A stretch of 64,000 nt of DNA from Amycolatopsis thermophila (GCF_030814215.1 NZ_JAUSUT010000001.1:5332001-5396000), one strand, 5' to 3'; positions 18,202 to 27,315 are shown, numbered from the stretch's first letter. Notes: a model not told the origin generated them from the sequence alone. Program-made: numbers and translations.

Positions 18202-19583
18202 GCGCTCGCCCCCCCACGCCCGGCCGCGGTGTTGAGGTGCGACTGGGATTCGCGGACCGTGGGCAGCGGCCCGCCGACGGCCAGGTAGCGGGGTCCGGCC
18301 ACCAGCAGCTCCTCGGCCGGGAACTTGGTGATCACCTCGCAGCCCTCCGGCGTCACCACCAGTTCCTCCTCGATGCGGGCCGCGCCGATCCCGTCCGCCG
18401 ACGGCCAGTAGGTCTCGAGGGCGAACACGTTGCCGACCTCCAGCACCTCGGGGTGGTCGCGCGACACCAGCCGGGAGAAGATCGGCTTCTCCCAGATCGA
18501 CAGGCCCACCCCGTGCCCGTACTGGAGGGCGAAGGCGGCTTCCTCGTCCGGGAATCCGAACTCCTGCGCGCGCGGCCACACCGACACGATGTTCGCCGTG
18601 GTGGCACCCGGCTTGACCAGCGCGATCGCCTGGTCCATGTACTCGCGGGCGCGGACGTAGGCGTCCCGCTGGGCCCGGCTCGCCGACCCGACGGCGAAGG
18701 TGCGGTAGTAGCAGGTGCGGTAGCCCTGGTGGCTGTGCAGGATGTCGAAGAACGCGGGGTCCCCGGGCCGGATGACGCGGTCGGAGAACACGTGCGGGTG
18801 CGGTGAGCAGCGTTCGCCGGAAATCGCGTTGACCCCCTCGACGTACTCCGAACCCAGGTCGTAGAGCCGTTTCGCGACCAGGCCCACGGCTTCGTTCTCC
18901 CGCACCCCCGGACGCAGGAACTCGTACAGGTCCGCGTAGGCGGCGTCCACCATGGAGCACGCCTGGGTGAGCAGGGAGATCTCGTCGGCCGTCTTGACCC
19001 GTCGCGCCTCGAGGAAGACCTGCTGGCCGTCGGCGACGGTGACCCCGGCCCGCTGCAACGCGGCCAGCACCGGCATCTCGACCACGTCGACGCCCAGCGG
19101 TTCGCCCAGCAGGCCGAACTTCTCCAGCTCGCGCTTGATCTTCGCGGCCACGTCGTCGGCGATTCCCGCGCCGGCGTGGAACGCGCCGCGCAAGGTGGAG
19201 ATGCCGGCCCGGGCCCCGGACTCGGCGCGCGGCCGCACCGCGCCGTGGTGGGGCGCGTGCGGGTCGGCGTCCGCCTCCGCGGTCGTGGTGGACAGCCACG
19301 GGTTGAACAGCTGGTGGTGCTTGGCCGCCGACCCGAAGTCCCACACGATCGGATCGGAGTTGCGGGTGAGCAGCGCGAACCGGATCAGCTTGTCCGTGGC
19401 CCAGGTGCCGATGTGCGTGGCGGACATGTAGCGGATGTTGGCGAAGTCGAACGCCAGCACCGCGCCGAGCGCGGACTCGTCCAGCTGCTCGCGCAGCCGG
19501 GCGAGCCGCTCGGCGCGGAGCCGGCCGAAGTCGATCCGGGTCTCCCAGTCGACGCTGTTGGGCCCGTAGGTGGCGATGGGCAT
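18198..19583 (-). CDS. M24-fold (Xaa-Pro peptidase/DddP-like) protein lacking metal ligands
   Basis: 461 residues. The N-terminal creatinase-type domain (LGAVLAFDFANIRYMSATHIG, PIVWDFGSAAKHHQLFNPWL) is closer in layout to the DMSP-lyase DddP branch than to Xaa-Pro peptidases. The pita-bread domain has YGHGVGLSIWEKP (His), VFALETYWPS (Glu) and ARIEEELVVT (Glu). The aspartate strand reads AFFDILHSHQGYRTCYYRTF, so the second Asp and the Asp of the usual SDxTRT are missing. Normal dinuclear peptidase chemistry is therefore unlikely; lyase or hydrolase activity on a small molecule is possible. ATG 19583 follows GGAAAGGAAA. It leads the pseudo-E2/E1 operon. Confidence 0.75.
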   Translation of the reverse strand: MPIATYGPNSVDWETRIDFGRLRAERLARLREQLDESALGAVLAFDFANIRYMSATHIGTWATDKLIRFALLTRNSDPIVWDFGSAAKHHQLFNPWLSTTTAEADADPHAPHHGAVRPRAESGARAGISTLRGAFHAGAGIADDVAAKIKRELEKFGLLGEPLGVDVVEMPVLAALQRAGVTVADGQQVFLEARRVKTADEISLLTQACSMVDAAYADLYEFLRPGVRENEAVGLVAKRLYDLGSEYVEGVNAISGERCSPHPHVFSDRVIRPGDPAFFDILHSHQGYRTCYYRTFAVGSASRAQRDAYVRAREYMDQAIALVKPGATTANIVSVWPRAQEFGFPDEEAAFALQYGHGVGLSIWEKPIFSRLVSRDHPEVLEVGNVFALETYWPSADGIGAARIEEELVVTPEGCEVITKFPAEELLVAGPRYLAVGGPLPTVRESQSHLNTAAGRGGASA

Positions 19584-19625
19584 CGGGGTTTCCTTTCCTG
19601 CCTGGGAAGTCGGGGTGCGAGGAGG

Positions 19626-20405
19626 TCAGACGAGCACCATGCCGCCGTCGACCGGGAGCACCTGGCCGGTGATGTAGTCGGAGCCGGGACCGGCGAGGAA
19701 GACCGCGACCGGCACGACGTCCTCGGGCTCGGCCGCCCGGCCGAGCAGGATGTCGCCGGCCATCGAGGCGAAGCCGGAATCGCCCTCGCCGATGCCGGCC
19801 AGGTCGCGGTCGAGCTTGTCCCACAGGGGAGTGCGCACGACACCGGGGGAGAACGCGTTGACCGTGATGCCGTGCGGCGCCAGGGCGCGCGCACCGGCCT
19901 GCGTCAGCGAGATGACCGCGGCCTTGCTCGCGCTGTAGGGCGCGAAACTGGGGAACCCCTGCCGCCCGGCGATGGACGCGGTGTTGACGATCTTGCCGCC
20001 GCCGCCCTGCCGCAGGAACTGCCGCGCCGCCTCCTGGCAGCCGATCACCACGCCGAACGCGTTCACCCGCATGATGCGGTCCCACACGGACTCGGTGATG
20101 TCGAGGAACTTCTCGGGCTCGTTGAACCCGGCGTTGTTGAAGTAGGCGTCGAGCCGCCCGAACTCCGCGGCCGCCCGGGCGATCGTGGCGCGGACCTGGT
20201 CCCGGTCGGTGACGTCGGTGCGCACCGCGATCGCCCGTCCGCCACCGTCCCGGATGGACTCCGCGACCAGCCCGGCTTCGGCGTCGTCGAGGTCGGCCAG
20301 CACCACGGCGGCGCCTTCGGCGGCCAGGCCGTGGGAGAGCGCCGCGCCGATACCCCGGGCGGCGCCCGTCACCACGATCGTCCGGTCGTCCAGTCGTCCC
20401 GTCAT
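19626..20405 (-). CDS. SDR-family oxidoreductase (diol/3-hydroxy type)
   Basis: 259 residues. TGAARGIG at 13-20, a hydrophilic Asp after the second strand (LADLDDAE) indicating NAD preference, FNNAGFNEPEKF, the catalytic APYSASKAAV near 155, and DYITGQVLPVDGGM at the end. The layout resembles acetoin/2,3-butanediol-type and 3-oxoacyl reductases, compatible with the acetoin-type E1 proteins downstream. ATG 20405 follows AAAGGGA. It is 42 bases upstream of the M24 gene and 17 bases after the next SDR, all in one direction. Confidence 0.85.
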   Translation of the reverse strand: MTGRLDDRTIVVTGAARGIGAALSHGLAAEGAAVVLADLDDAEAGLVAESIRDGGGRAIAVRTDVTDRDQVRATIARAAAEFGRLDAYFNNAGFNEPEKFLDITESVWDRIMRVNAFGVVIGCQEAARQFLRQGGGGKIVNTASIAGRQGFPSFAPYSASKAAVISLTQAGARALAPHGITVNAFSPGVVRTPLWDKLDRDLAGIGEGDSGFASMAGDILLGRAAEPEDVVPVAVFLAGPGSDYITGQVLPVDGGMVLV

Positions 20406-20422
20406 GTCGAGGTCCCTTTCGG

Positions 20423-21214
20423 TCAGTGGAAGACGACGCCGCCGTTGACGTCGAGCGAGGCGCCGGTGATGTAGGAACTGGCGGGCGAACTGAGGTAGAC
20501 GACGGCGTCGGCGATCGTCTCCGGTGCGCCCGCTGCGCGGAGCGGGATCTTGTCCCACTCCGTCTTCTTCATCTCGTCGAAGGTGACGCCGCGTTCCTCG
20601 GCCTCCCGCCGCAGCGCCTGCCGGTGCATGCCGGTGTCGATGTTGCCCGGGCACACCGTGTTGGCCCGCACCAGCGGCGCGAGTTCGTCGGCCAGCGCCT
20701 GGGTGAAGACGATCAGAGCCGCCTTGGACGTGCAGTACGACGAGAACAGCGCGCGCCCGGAACGTCCCCAGAACGAGGCGACCGACACGATCGTGCCGCC
20801 ACCGCCGGCGCGCAGCAGGGGCACGAACGCCCTGCTGACCAGGAACGGCCCGGTGAGGTTCACGCCGAGGACCCGGTTCCATTCGGCGAGGGAGAGATCC
20901 TCCACCGCCGCGGCGTCCTGCAGCACACCGGCGACCAGGGCCAGGTGGTCCAGCCGCCCGAACCGCTCGGCGACCGCGCGGGCCATCGCGGCGACCGACG
21001 CCTCGTCGGTGACGTCGGCGACGAACGAGTGGAAGGTCCTGCCGGGGAAGGCCCGGGCCGCGGCCCGCGTGGTCTCGTGCACCCCGGGGTGCGCGTCGAC
21101 GAGCGCCACGTCGGCGCCCGCTTCCGCGTAGCGGTGGACCGTCGCGGTGCCGATCCCGCCCGCGGCGCCGGTGACCAGCGCGACCTGACCGGCGGGAAAA
21201 GTCAGCGAACCCAT
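20423..21214 (-). CDS. SDR-family oxidoreductase
   Basis: 263-residue SDR. TGAAGGIG at 15-22, VALVDAHPGVHE (acidic, NAD-type), LALVAGVLQDA replacing the usual NNAG, FSSYCTSKAALIVF (Tyr/Lys) near 158, and SSYITGASLDVNGG at the end. The missing NNAG is unusual but the catalytic tetrad residues Ser, Tyr and Lys remain. ATG 21214 follows AAGGAG at a good distance. It is the promoter-proximal gene of the minus-strand operon and diverges from the XRE-cupin regulator. Confidence 0.85.
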   Translation of the reverse strand: MGSLTFPAGQVALVTGAAGGIGTATVHRYAEAGADVALVDAHPGVHETTRAAARAFPGRTFHSFVADVTDEASVAAMARAVAERFGRLDHLALVAGVLQDAAAVEDLSLAEWNRVLGVNLTGPFLVSRAFVPLLRAGGGGTIVSVASFWGRSGRALFSSYCTSKAALIVFTQALADELAPLVRANTVCPGNIDTGMHRQALRREAEERGVTFDEMKKTEWDKIPLRAAGAPETIADAVVYLSSPASSYITGASLDVNGGVVFH

Positions 21215-21489
21215 GATCGGTGCTCCTTGGTGGTGAAGGCGACGAGGTGCCGGACCGGCGGCGGGGCGGAACTGTTCGCGACGCTGTTCGCTGTCACTGA
21301 ACGCCCGGCGGGCAGCATGACACAGCGATGGCCGGTCTTGTCAAGTGCCGCTGTGATTGCGAGTGCTGGGAAGGCTGAGTGGACCGTCCAGACCGGCCCG
21401 CTCGGTGTACAGTGGCATTGCACGTATGTATGCTCGGCATGTTCGACGGCAACGACCGGTCACCGGCCGGGGACGGCGAGGGTGGAATC

Positions 21490-22230
21490 GTGGACGACAA
21501 GATCGGCCCGGCGCTGCGGGAGGCCCGCATCGGCAAGGGTCTCAGCCTGCGCAGCGTGGCCACGGCCACCGGCATCTCGGCGAGCCTGCTGTCCCAGGTC
21601 GAGACCGGGAAGTCCCAGCCCTCGGTGAGCACCCTGTACTCCCTGGTCAACTTCCTCGGTGTCTCGCTCGACGAGCTGCTGGGCATCGACGTCCCGCGGA
21701 ACCCGCCGTCCGGCGGGGTCTCCACAGTGGACAGCGAGGTGCGGGGCGGCCGGCCTTCGCCGGTCCAGCGCGCCGCGGACAACCCGGTCCTCGACATGGA
21801 CAACGGAGTGCGCTGGGAGCGGCTGGCGGGTGGCGACCACGACCTGGTCGACCCCCTGCTGGTGACCTACGCGCCGGGCGCGAGCAGTTCGGTCGAAGGC
21901 CGCCTGATGCGGCACAGCGGCGTCGAGTACGCCTATCTGCTGTCCGGGGAACTCACGCTGCAGCTGGAGTTCGACCGGTACGTCGTGCACGCGGGCGACT
22001 CGTTCTGCTTCGACTCGACCCGGCCCCACCTCTACCACAACCACACCGGCAAACCGGCCCGCGGGCTCTGGTACGTCGTCGGACGCCACACCCTGGACCA
22101 CACCCGGGACCAGGTCGCCGCCCTGCTGAACCGGCCCGAACCGGCCGGAAGCGCGCGGCGCCCGGCCAACGTGGTGGAGGCCCTCGAACTCCTCGACCAG
22201 GTGAGGCAGGCGAACCAGGGCGACCGCTGA
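21490..22230 (+). CDS. XRE-family regulator with cupin domain
   Basis: 246 residues from GTG 21490, which has GAGGG 7 bases upstream; ATGs at 21430 and 21439 lack such a site. The helix-turn-helix (IGPALREARIGKGLSLRSVATATGISASLLSQVETGKSQPSVSTL) occupies 5-50. The C-terminal cupin (YAPGASSSVEGRLMRHSGVEYAYLLSGELTLQLEFDRYVV, GDSFCFDSTRPHLYHNHTGKP) would bind a small ligand. It is divergent from the SDR-SDR-M24-E1 operon and 17 bases ahead of a co-directional SDR, so it probably regulates both. It resembles HTH-cupin regulators of polyamine/amine catabolism. Confidence 0.88.
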   Translation: MDDKIGPALREARIGKGLSLRSVATATGISASLLSQVETGKSQPSVSTLYSLVNFLGVSLDELLGIDVPRNPPSGGVSTVDSEVRGGRPSPVQRAADNPVLDMDNGVRWERLAGGDHDLVDPLLVTYAPGASSSVEGRLMRHSGVEYAYLLSGELTLQLEFDRYVVHAGDSFCFDSTRPHLYHNHTGKPARGLWYVVGRHTLDHTRDQVAALLNRPEPAGSARRPANVVEALELLDQVRQANQGDR

Positions 22231-22247
22231 GCTTCGAAGGAGCAGCT

Positions 22248-23033
22248 TTGACGGACGCACGGACCACCAAGAACGGACTCGACGGGAAGGTCGCCTTCGT
22301 GACCGGGGGCGCACAGGGAATCGGGGCGGCCATCTCCGCAGCGCTGGCCGAGGCGGGCGCCACCGTGGTGATCGGCGACCTCGACGAGGAGCGGGCCGGC
22401 CGGACCGCCGGCGAGGTCGCGGCGGCCGCGGGCGGCAAGGCCGGCGCGGTCGCGGTCGACGTCACCGACCCCGTCTCGGTCGCGGCCGCCGCACGCGCGA
22501 CGCTGGACCGCCACGGGCGGGTCGACGTCCTGGTCAACAACGCCGGCATCAGCAACGACCAGCCGACGTTCGAGCACGACGACGCCACCTGGGACCGCAC
22601 GATCGCGGTCAACCTCAGCGGTGCGTTCTTCGCCGCCCGCGAGTTCGGCCGGCACATGCGCGAGCGCGGTGGCGCGATCGTGAACATCTCCTCGATCGCC
22701 GCGCTGGTGGCCGGCAGCCCGGAACGGCACGTCGCCTACGACGTCAGCAAGGCCGGGATCATCGCGCTGACCAGGACGCTCGGCGTGGAGTGGGCCCCGC
22801 TGGGCATCCGGGTCAACGCGGTGGCCCCGGGCTACACCGACACCGAGATCCTCCGCGCCGTGGGGTCGGCCAACCCGGAGGTCCTGGACACGTGGCTGTC
22901 GCAGGTGCCGCAACGCAGGCTGATCGATCCCGCGGAGATCGCGCGGGTGGTGACCTACCTCGCCTCCGACGGCGCCTCGGCGATCACCGGGCAGCTGATC
23001 GTCGCCGACGGCGGGTACTCGGCCTCGGCCTGA
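22248..23033 (+). CDS. SDR-family oxidoreductase with TTG start
   Basis: 261 residues. TGGAQGIG near 20, IGDLDEERAG (NAD-type), VNNAGISNDQPTF, HVAYDVSKAGIIAL (Tyr/Lys) near 165 and ASAITGQLIVADGGYS. No ATG or GTG fits; TTG 22248 sits 5 bases after GAAGGAG and is the best start. It is co-transcribed with the XRE-cupin regulator 17 bases upstream and ends at a bidirectional hairpin. Confidence 0.85.
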   Translation: MTDARTTKNGLDGKVAFVTGGAQGIGAAISAALAEAGATVVIGDLDEERAGRTAGEVAAAAGGKAGAVAVDVTDPVSVAAAARATLDRHGRVDVLVNNAGISNDQPTFEHDDATWDRTIAVNLSGAFFAAREFGRHMRERGGAIVNISSIAALVAGSPERHVAYDVSKAGIIALTRTLGVEWAPLGIRVNAVAPGYTDTEILRAVGSANPEVLDTWLSQVPQRRLIDPAEIARVVTYLASDGASAITGQLIVADGGYSASA

Positions 23034-23038
23034 CGCGA

Positions 23039-23071
23039 CCGGTGGCCGCCGCGCCGTGCGGCGGCCACCGG
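23039..23071. terminator. Bidirectional hairpin
   Basis: Perfect 14-bp arms (CCGGTGGCCGCCGC / GCGGCGGCCACCGG) with a 5-base loop. It lies between the convergent SDR (ends 23033) and PRISE gene (ends 23075), so it can stop both transcripts. Confidence 0.8.
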
Positions 23072-23074
23072 TGC

Positions 23075-24151
23075 TCACGCGGGTATGATCCGCAGCTCCC
23101 GCAGCAGATCGAAGTGGCGGGAGAACGCGTCGAGGGTGCACACGTAGCCGGTGAACCCGGCCTTGCGGCTCTTGCTCAGGTCGGTCAGGCACTCCACGGG
23201 GCGGTTCAGGTCGCCGTCGGTGTGCCACCAGGACGCCAGCCGGCCGAGGTCGCGCTCGCGCAGCCCGTGCCGCGCGGCGAGTTCGGCCCAGACCGGCTCC
23301 ATGCCCGCCATCTGCTGTTCCAGTGGTCGCGGCGCGGTGTCGTAGCCCGCGGGTTCCACGCCGAGGAGCCCGGCGATGCGCGGCCACATCCACCGCCAGC
23401 GGAAGACGTCGCCGTTGGCCACGTTGAACGCCTGGTCCCGGCCGGCATCCGTGGTCGCGGCCCAGATCATCTGGTCGGCGAGCAGGTCCGCGTCGGTCAT
23501 GTCGGTCAGGCCGTGCCACTGGGCCTCCGATCCCGGGAACCGGAACGGCCGGCCGGTTTCCCGGCACAGCACGGCCTGGACCGCCAGCGTCGTCGCCATG
23601 TTCATCGCGTTGCCGATCGCGTGCCCGATCACCGTGTGCGCCCGGTGGACGCTCCAGGTGAAGCCGTGCCGGGCCGCCGCCGCGAACAGCTCGTCCTCCT
23701 GGGCGTAGTAGAAGTTCGGCGTGTCCAGCCTCGGTTCGTCCTCGTGGAACGGGGTGTCCGGCAGTGTGCCGCGGCCGTAGGCCTCGAACGGGCCCAGGTA
23801 GTGCTTGAGGCCGGTCATCAACGCCACGTGCCGCAGCCGGCCGCCGTCCGCCGCGGCGGCCACGACGTTGCGCACGATCCGGGCGTTGACCTCGATGTTC
23901 TCCGCCTCCGTCCGCTGCCGCGACCAGGCGGTGAGGAAGACGTGCGTCGGCGCGAGCGGCGTGATCGCGGCGGTGGCCGAGGCCTGGTCGGTGACGTCCG
24001 CCAGCACCGGCCGCACACCGGGGACGGGCGCCGGCTCACGCCGGGAGAGCCCGTCGACCGGCCACCCGAGTCCGGTCAGCCGGCGTGCCACCGCGCTTCC
24101 CGCGATACCCGTGGCGCCGACTACGAGGGCCGACGGGGTCGAAGCAGTCAT
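23075..24151 (-). CDS. PRISE-type NAD(P)H-dependent enone reductase (SDR75U-like)
   Basis: 358 residues. Extended SDR with Rossmann motif GATGIAGSAV. It has the family hallmarks of progesterone 5-beta-reductase/iridoid-synthase-like enzymes: LMTGLKHYLGPFEAYG near 118 (TGxKHYxGPF) and NFYYAQEDELFAAA near 155 (YxxED). These enzymes reduce 1,4-enones with NADPH. The substrate is unknown. ATG 24151 follows GGAGGGA at 6 bases. It is divergent from the ABC importer operon, so it may act on an imported terpenoid-like or sugar-derived compound; that link is inference. Confidence 0.82.
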   Translation of the reverse strand: MTASTPSALVVGATGIAGSAVARRLTGLGWPVDGLSRREPAPVPGVRPVLADVTDQASATAAITPLAPTHVFLTAWSRQRTEAENIEVNARIVRNVVAAAADGGRLRHVALMTGLKHYLGPFEAYGRGTLPDTPFHEDEPRLDTPNFYYAQEDELFAAAARHGFTWSVHRAHTVIGHAIGNAMNMATTLAVQAVLCRETGRPFRFPGSEAQWHGLTDMTDADLLADQMIWAATTDAGRDQAFNVANGDVFRWRWMWPRIAGLLGVEPAGYDTAPRPLEQQMAGMEPVWAELAARHGLRERDLGRLASWWHTDGDLNRPVECLTDLSKSRKAGFTGYVCTLDAFSRHFDLLRELRIIPA

Positions 24152-24310
24152 GAGCTGTCCCTCCGTGCAGGTCTTTTCACTGTGGATGAACACTCGGCGT
24201 CGAAGCGAAGAGGACGGACGAGACGGGAGAACTCGTTGGCAAATCCCGGTTTATCTCCCGGACGAGGCGCGCCGGCCGGGTTGGGCGAGCTCGAGGTCAT
24301 CCATTGGGGC

Positions 24311-24339
24311 TTGACACCGTGCGGTGCGTGTTCAATGCT
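24311..24339 (+). promoter_or_regulatory. Promoter of the ABC importer operon
   Basis: TTGACA at 24311-24316 and AATGCT at 24334-24339 with a 17-base spacer, 72 bases before the binding-protein start. The -35 matches the consensus and the -10 is weak. A CACCGTGCGGTG segment just after the -35 has internal symmetry and may bind a regulator. Confidence 0.5.
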
Positions 24340-24410
24340 AGCAGACAACTTCGCGGCGTCGCCGCGGTTCGCGCTACCTCTGTCACTGCCGACGAAGGAG
24401 CCTTCCGACC

Positions 24411-25742
24411 ATGTCTCTGCCTGCCGGCCTGCACTCCCGCCGGGCCCTGCTGAAGTCCGCGATGAGCATCGGGGTGGCGGCCACGATGGCGCCCCTGCTC
24501 GCGGCCTGCAACAACGCCGGGGTGCAGGCGTCCGCCCCGCTGCCGACCCCGACCATCACGAACGCCAACGACCCACGGAACAAGCGGTTCCGGATGATCG
24601 ACAGCTTCTACACGCTGGACAACGACTACTTCCAGGGCTGGGCGAAGGGATCGGCCGCCGCGGCGTCGATGTTCCTGCTGAGCCGCGACCAGGAGGTCGA
24701 CAACTCCAACGTGGACACCCTCAAGAGCGTGTTCGAAAGCGCGCCGACGAAGGGGATCCAGGGCATCAGCACGCTCCCCAACACGGCCGCGGCCACCCCG
24801 GACATCATCGGCGGCGCCGAGCGAGCCGGGATCTACGTCTCCAGCAACTGGTCCAACGCGCCGTGGAGCACGCCCCTGGACATCGGCGACCACTACTTCT
24901 CCTACCAGGCGGCCAACGACGTCGCCGGTGCCCGCGAGGTCTGCAAGGTGCTGTTCCAGGCGATGGGCGGAACCGGGAAGTTCATCCACATCGAGGGGAA
25001 CAAGGGCAACAGCGCGTCCGACAACCGCACCGCCGGCGTCGACCAGGCGCTCGCGGCGTTCCCCGGCATCAAGATGGTGGCGCGCCAGTCCGGCGGGTTC
25101 AGCCGGGGCGCCACCCAGCCGGTGATCGAGAACCTGCTCACCGCCAACCCCGATGTCACCGGGATCATGTGCCAGAACGACGATTCGGCCATCGCGGCGA
25201 TCAACGCCGTGGAGGCGCGCGGCATGTCCGGAGTGAAGATCGTGGGCATCGACGCGATCGGCGAGTTCCTCGACGCGATGAAGCGCGGCTCCGCGCTCGC
25301 CACCTGGGCGCACCACGGCGCCTGGATCGGTGCGTACTCGACGGTCCGCGTGTTCGACGCGCTCGCCGGGTACCGGCCCACGCTGCCGGAGCGGATGGTC
25401 TACTTCGGAGGCTTCATCATCGACACGGCCGACGCCGCGCAGGAGTACCAGGACCTCATGTACTCCTCGAAGCCGTTGCCGTTCGACTACGAGCTCATGT
25501 CCCGGGCGCTGCACCCCGACGACTGGGACCCGCAGAACAGCCTGGTGCCGATCGACCCGGCGCAGTACTGGCCGCGCGACCCCAAGCCCGCCGGCTACGA
25601 GCTGCCCGCGCCCTACCGGCAGCCGCAGTTCGCCGCGGACCTGCGCACCGCCACCGACCGGTTCCGCGCGGCGTTCCGCAAGGACCCGTTCGCGTCGGTG
25701 CGCCGGAAGTGCCGCAACGGCGGCCAGGACGTCCTCGCCTGA
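24411..25742 (+). CDS. ABC transporter substrate-binding lipoprotein (sugar type)
   Basis: 443-residue exported binding protein. The N-terminus has RRALLKS and a hydrophobic stretch ending LLAACNN, a lipobox with a twin-Arg-like start, so it is probably anchored outside the membrane. The mature part has the periplasmic-binding type-4 (RbsB-like) fold: GISTLPNTAAATPDIIGGAERAGIYV, DNRTAGVDQALAAF, VTGIMCQNDDSAIAAINAVEARGM and VKIVGIDAIGEFLDAMKRGSALAT. The ligand is likely a sugar, polyol or autoinducer-like molecule. ATG 24411 follows GAAGGAG. It is first in a four-gene operon. Confidence 0.88.
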   Translation: MSLPAGLHSRRALLKSAMSIGVAATMAPLLAACNNAGVQASAPLPTPTITNANDPRNKRFRMIDSFYTLDNDYFQGWAKGSAAAASMFLLSRDQEVDNSNVDTLKSVFESAPTKGIQGISTLPNTAAATPDIIGGAERAGIYVSSNWSNAPWSTPLDIGDHYFSYQAANDVAGAREVCKVLFQAMGGTGKFIHIEGNKGNSASDNRTAGVDQALAAFPGIKMVARQSGGFSRGATQPVIENLLTANPDVTGIMCQNDDSAIAAINAVEARGMSGVKIVGIDAIGEFLDAMKRGSALATWAHHGAWIGAYSTVRVFDALAGYRPTLPERMVYFGGFIIDTADAAQEYQDLMYSSKPLPFDYELMSRALHPDDWDPQNSLVPIDPAQYWPRDPKPAGYELPAPYRQPQFAADLRTATDRFRAAFRKDPFASVRRKCRNGGQDVLA

Positions 25743-25768
25743 CCCCCGCACCCGGACGAAGGAAACCC

Positions 25769-27298
25769 ATGTCCCCATCCGAAACCACGCCCCTGCTGGC
25801 GGTCGACGGCATCACCCGGACGTTCGGGCCGGTGCGCGCCCTGCGCGGGGTTTCGCTGGCCGTGCGCCGTGGCGAGATCGTCGGGCTGATCGGCGAGAAC
25901 GGCGCCGGGAAGTCGACCCTGCTCAACATCGTCAGCGGCACCGACAGCCAGGACGACGGCACCGTGCTGGTGCGGGGCCGGGAAGTGTCCTTTCGCGACT
26001 ACCGGCAGGCCACCCGGCACGGCGTGTTCCGGATCTTCCAGGAGCTCGCCCTGGTGCCGAACCTGACGGTGTGGGAGAACTTCTACCTCTCCCACGAACA
26101 GGAGTTCAGCCTCGGTGGCGTGATCCGCCGGGGCAGTGCGATCCGGCGGGCCCGCGCCCTGCTCGACCGCTTCGACCACGGCTGGATCGACCCGGCCCGT
26201 CCGGTCGGGGACTACCCGTTCGCCGTGCAGCAGGTCATCGAGATCCTCAAGGCGTTCGCGCTCGCCGAGCTGCTCGGCCATGAGGAGCCGATCATCCTGC
26301 TTGACGAGCCGACGGCCGCGCTGGCCTCCGACGAGATCGAGTTCCTGCACCGGCTGCTGGTGGAGATCAAGCGTGACAGCGCGGTCGTGCTGGTGTCGCA
26401 CCGGCTCTCGGAGCTGCTGGAGTGGAGCGACCGGGTGGTCGTGTTCAAGGACGGTGCGACGGTCGCCGACGTCCCCGCCGCCGACCTGTCCGAAAGCGAG
26501 CTGCACTACCTGATGGTGGGTCGCGAACGCGACCAGCACTTCTACCGCGAGCACCGCCAGGGCGGCCCACGGGAGGAGGTCGTGCTCGAGCTCAGCGGGT
26601 TCGGCGACGGACAGCACTTCCACGACATCGACCTCACCGTGCGGGCGGGCGAGATCGTCGGCATCGCCGGCGTGCTCGGTTCCGGCAAGAGCGAACTGGG
26701 CCGGGCCGTGTTCGGCGCGGTACCGGCCCGCACCGGGCGGATGACCTACCGCGGCCGCGAGATGACCCGCGCCTCCGCCAGGGAGATGACCAAGGCCCGC
26801 GCGGGGTACCTGCCTCCCGAACGCAAGGACGACGGCCTGCTCGACACGTTCACCGTCGCGCAGAACATCTCCTTCGCCCGGGTGGCCGCCCAGCGCGGAC
26901 CGCTGCTGAACCTGCGCCACGAGCAGCAGCAGGCCCGGCACTACATCGACACGCTGCGGGTGAAGACGCCCTCGCCGCGCGCGTCGATCCTCCACCTCAG
27001 CGGCGGCAACCAGCAGAAGGCGCTGCTGGCGCGCTGGCTCGCCCGCGGTGTCGACCTGCTCATCCTCGACAACCCCACCCGCGGCGTCGACGCCGGCGCC
27101 AAGGAGGAGATCTACGACATCATCCGCGACCTCACCGCAGACGGCGTCGCGGTCCTGCTGATCAGCGACGACCTGCTCGAGGTGATCGGGCTGTCCCACC
27201 GGGTCGCGGTGATGAAGGACGGCGTTCTCACCCACCAGGTGCCGGCGCCCCCGGAGGACAAACCCCACGAAGCCGACCTCGTCGCGGCGATGGTCTGA
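25769..27298 (+). CDS. Sugar ABC transporter ATP-binding protein (two NBDs)
   Basis: 509 residues, RbsA/MglA-like fused ATPase. NBD1 has Walker A GENGAGKST near 46 and Walker B IILLDEPTAA near 180, with a family-type degenerate signature FAVQQVIEI. NBD2 has GVLGSGKSE near 303, signature LSGGNQQK near 412 and Walker B LLILDNPTRGVD, where Asn replaces the usual Glu. That substitution suggests site 2 hydrolyses ATP poorly. It powers uptake through the permease at 27316. ATG 25769 follows GAAGGAAA, 26 bases after the binding protein. Confidence 0.9.
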   Translation: MSPSETTPLLAVDGITRTFGPVRALRGVSLAVRRGEIVGLIGENGAGKSTLLNIVSGTDSQDDGTVLVRGREVSFRDYRQATRHGVFRIFQELALVPNLTVWENFYLSHEQEFSLGGVIRRGSAIRRARALLDRFDHGWIDPARPVGDYPFAVQQVIEILKAFALAELLGHEEPIILLDEPTAALASDEIEFLHRLLVEIKRDSAVVLVSHRLSELLEWSDRVVVFKDGATVADVPAADLSESELHYLMVGRERDQHFYREHRQGGPREEVVLELSGFGDGQHFHDIDLTVRAGEIVGIAGVLGSGKSELGRAVFGAVPARTGRMTYRGREMTRASAREMTKARAGYLPPERKDDGLLDTFTVAQNISFARVAAQRGPLLNLRHEQQQARHYIDTLRVKTPSPRASILHLSGGNQQKALLARWLARGVDLLILDNPTRGVDAGAKEEIYDIIRDLTADGVAVLLISDDLLEVIGLSHRVAVMKDGVLTHQVPAPPEDKPHEADLVAAMV

Positions 27299-27315
27299 CC
27301 CGAGAGAGAATCCCG

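Noticed and set aside
17137-20085. Single 982-codon open frame on the minus strand
   Set aside because: It merges the real E1 alpha gene with out-of-frame shadows of the M24 and SDR genes; only the last 354 codons have domains and a fitting start.
22790-27298. 1502-codon plus-strand frame
   Set aside because: Only its end (25769-27298) is a real ATPase; the rest lies antisense or out of frame over other genes and has no motif.
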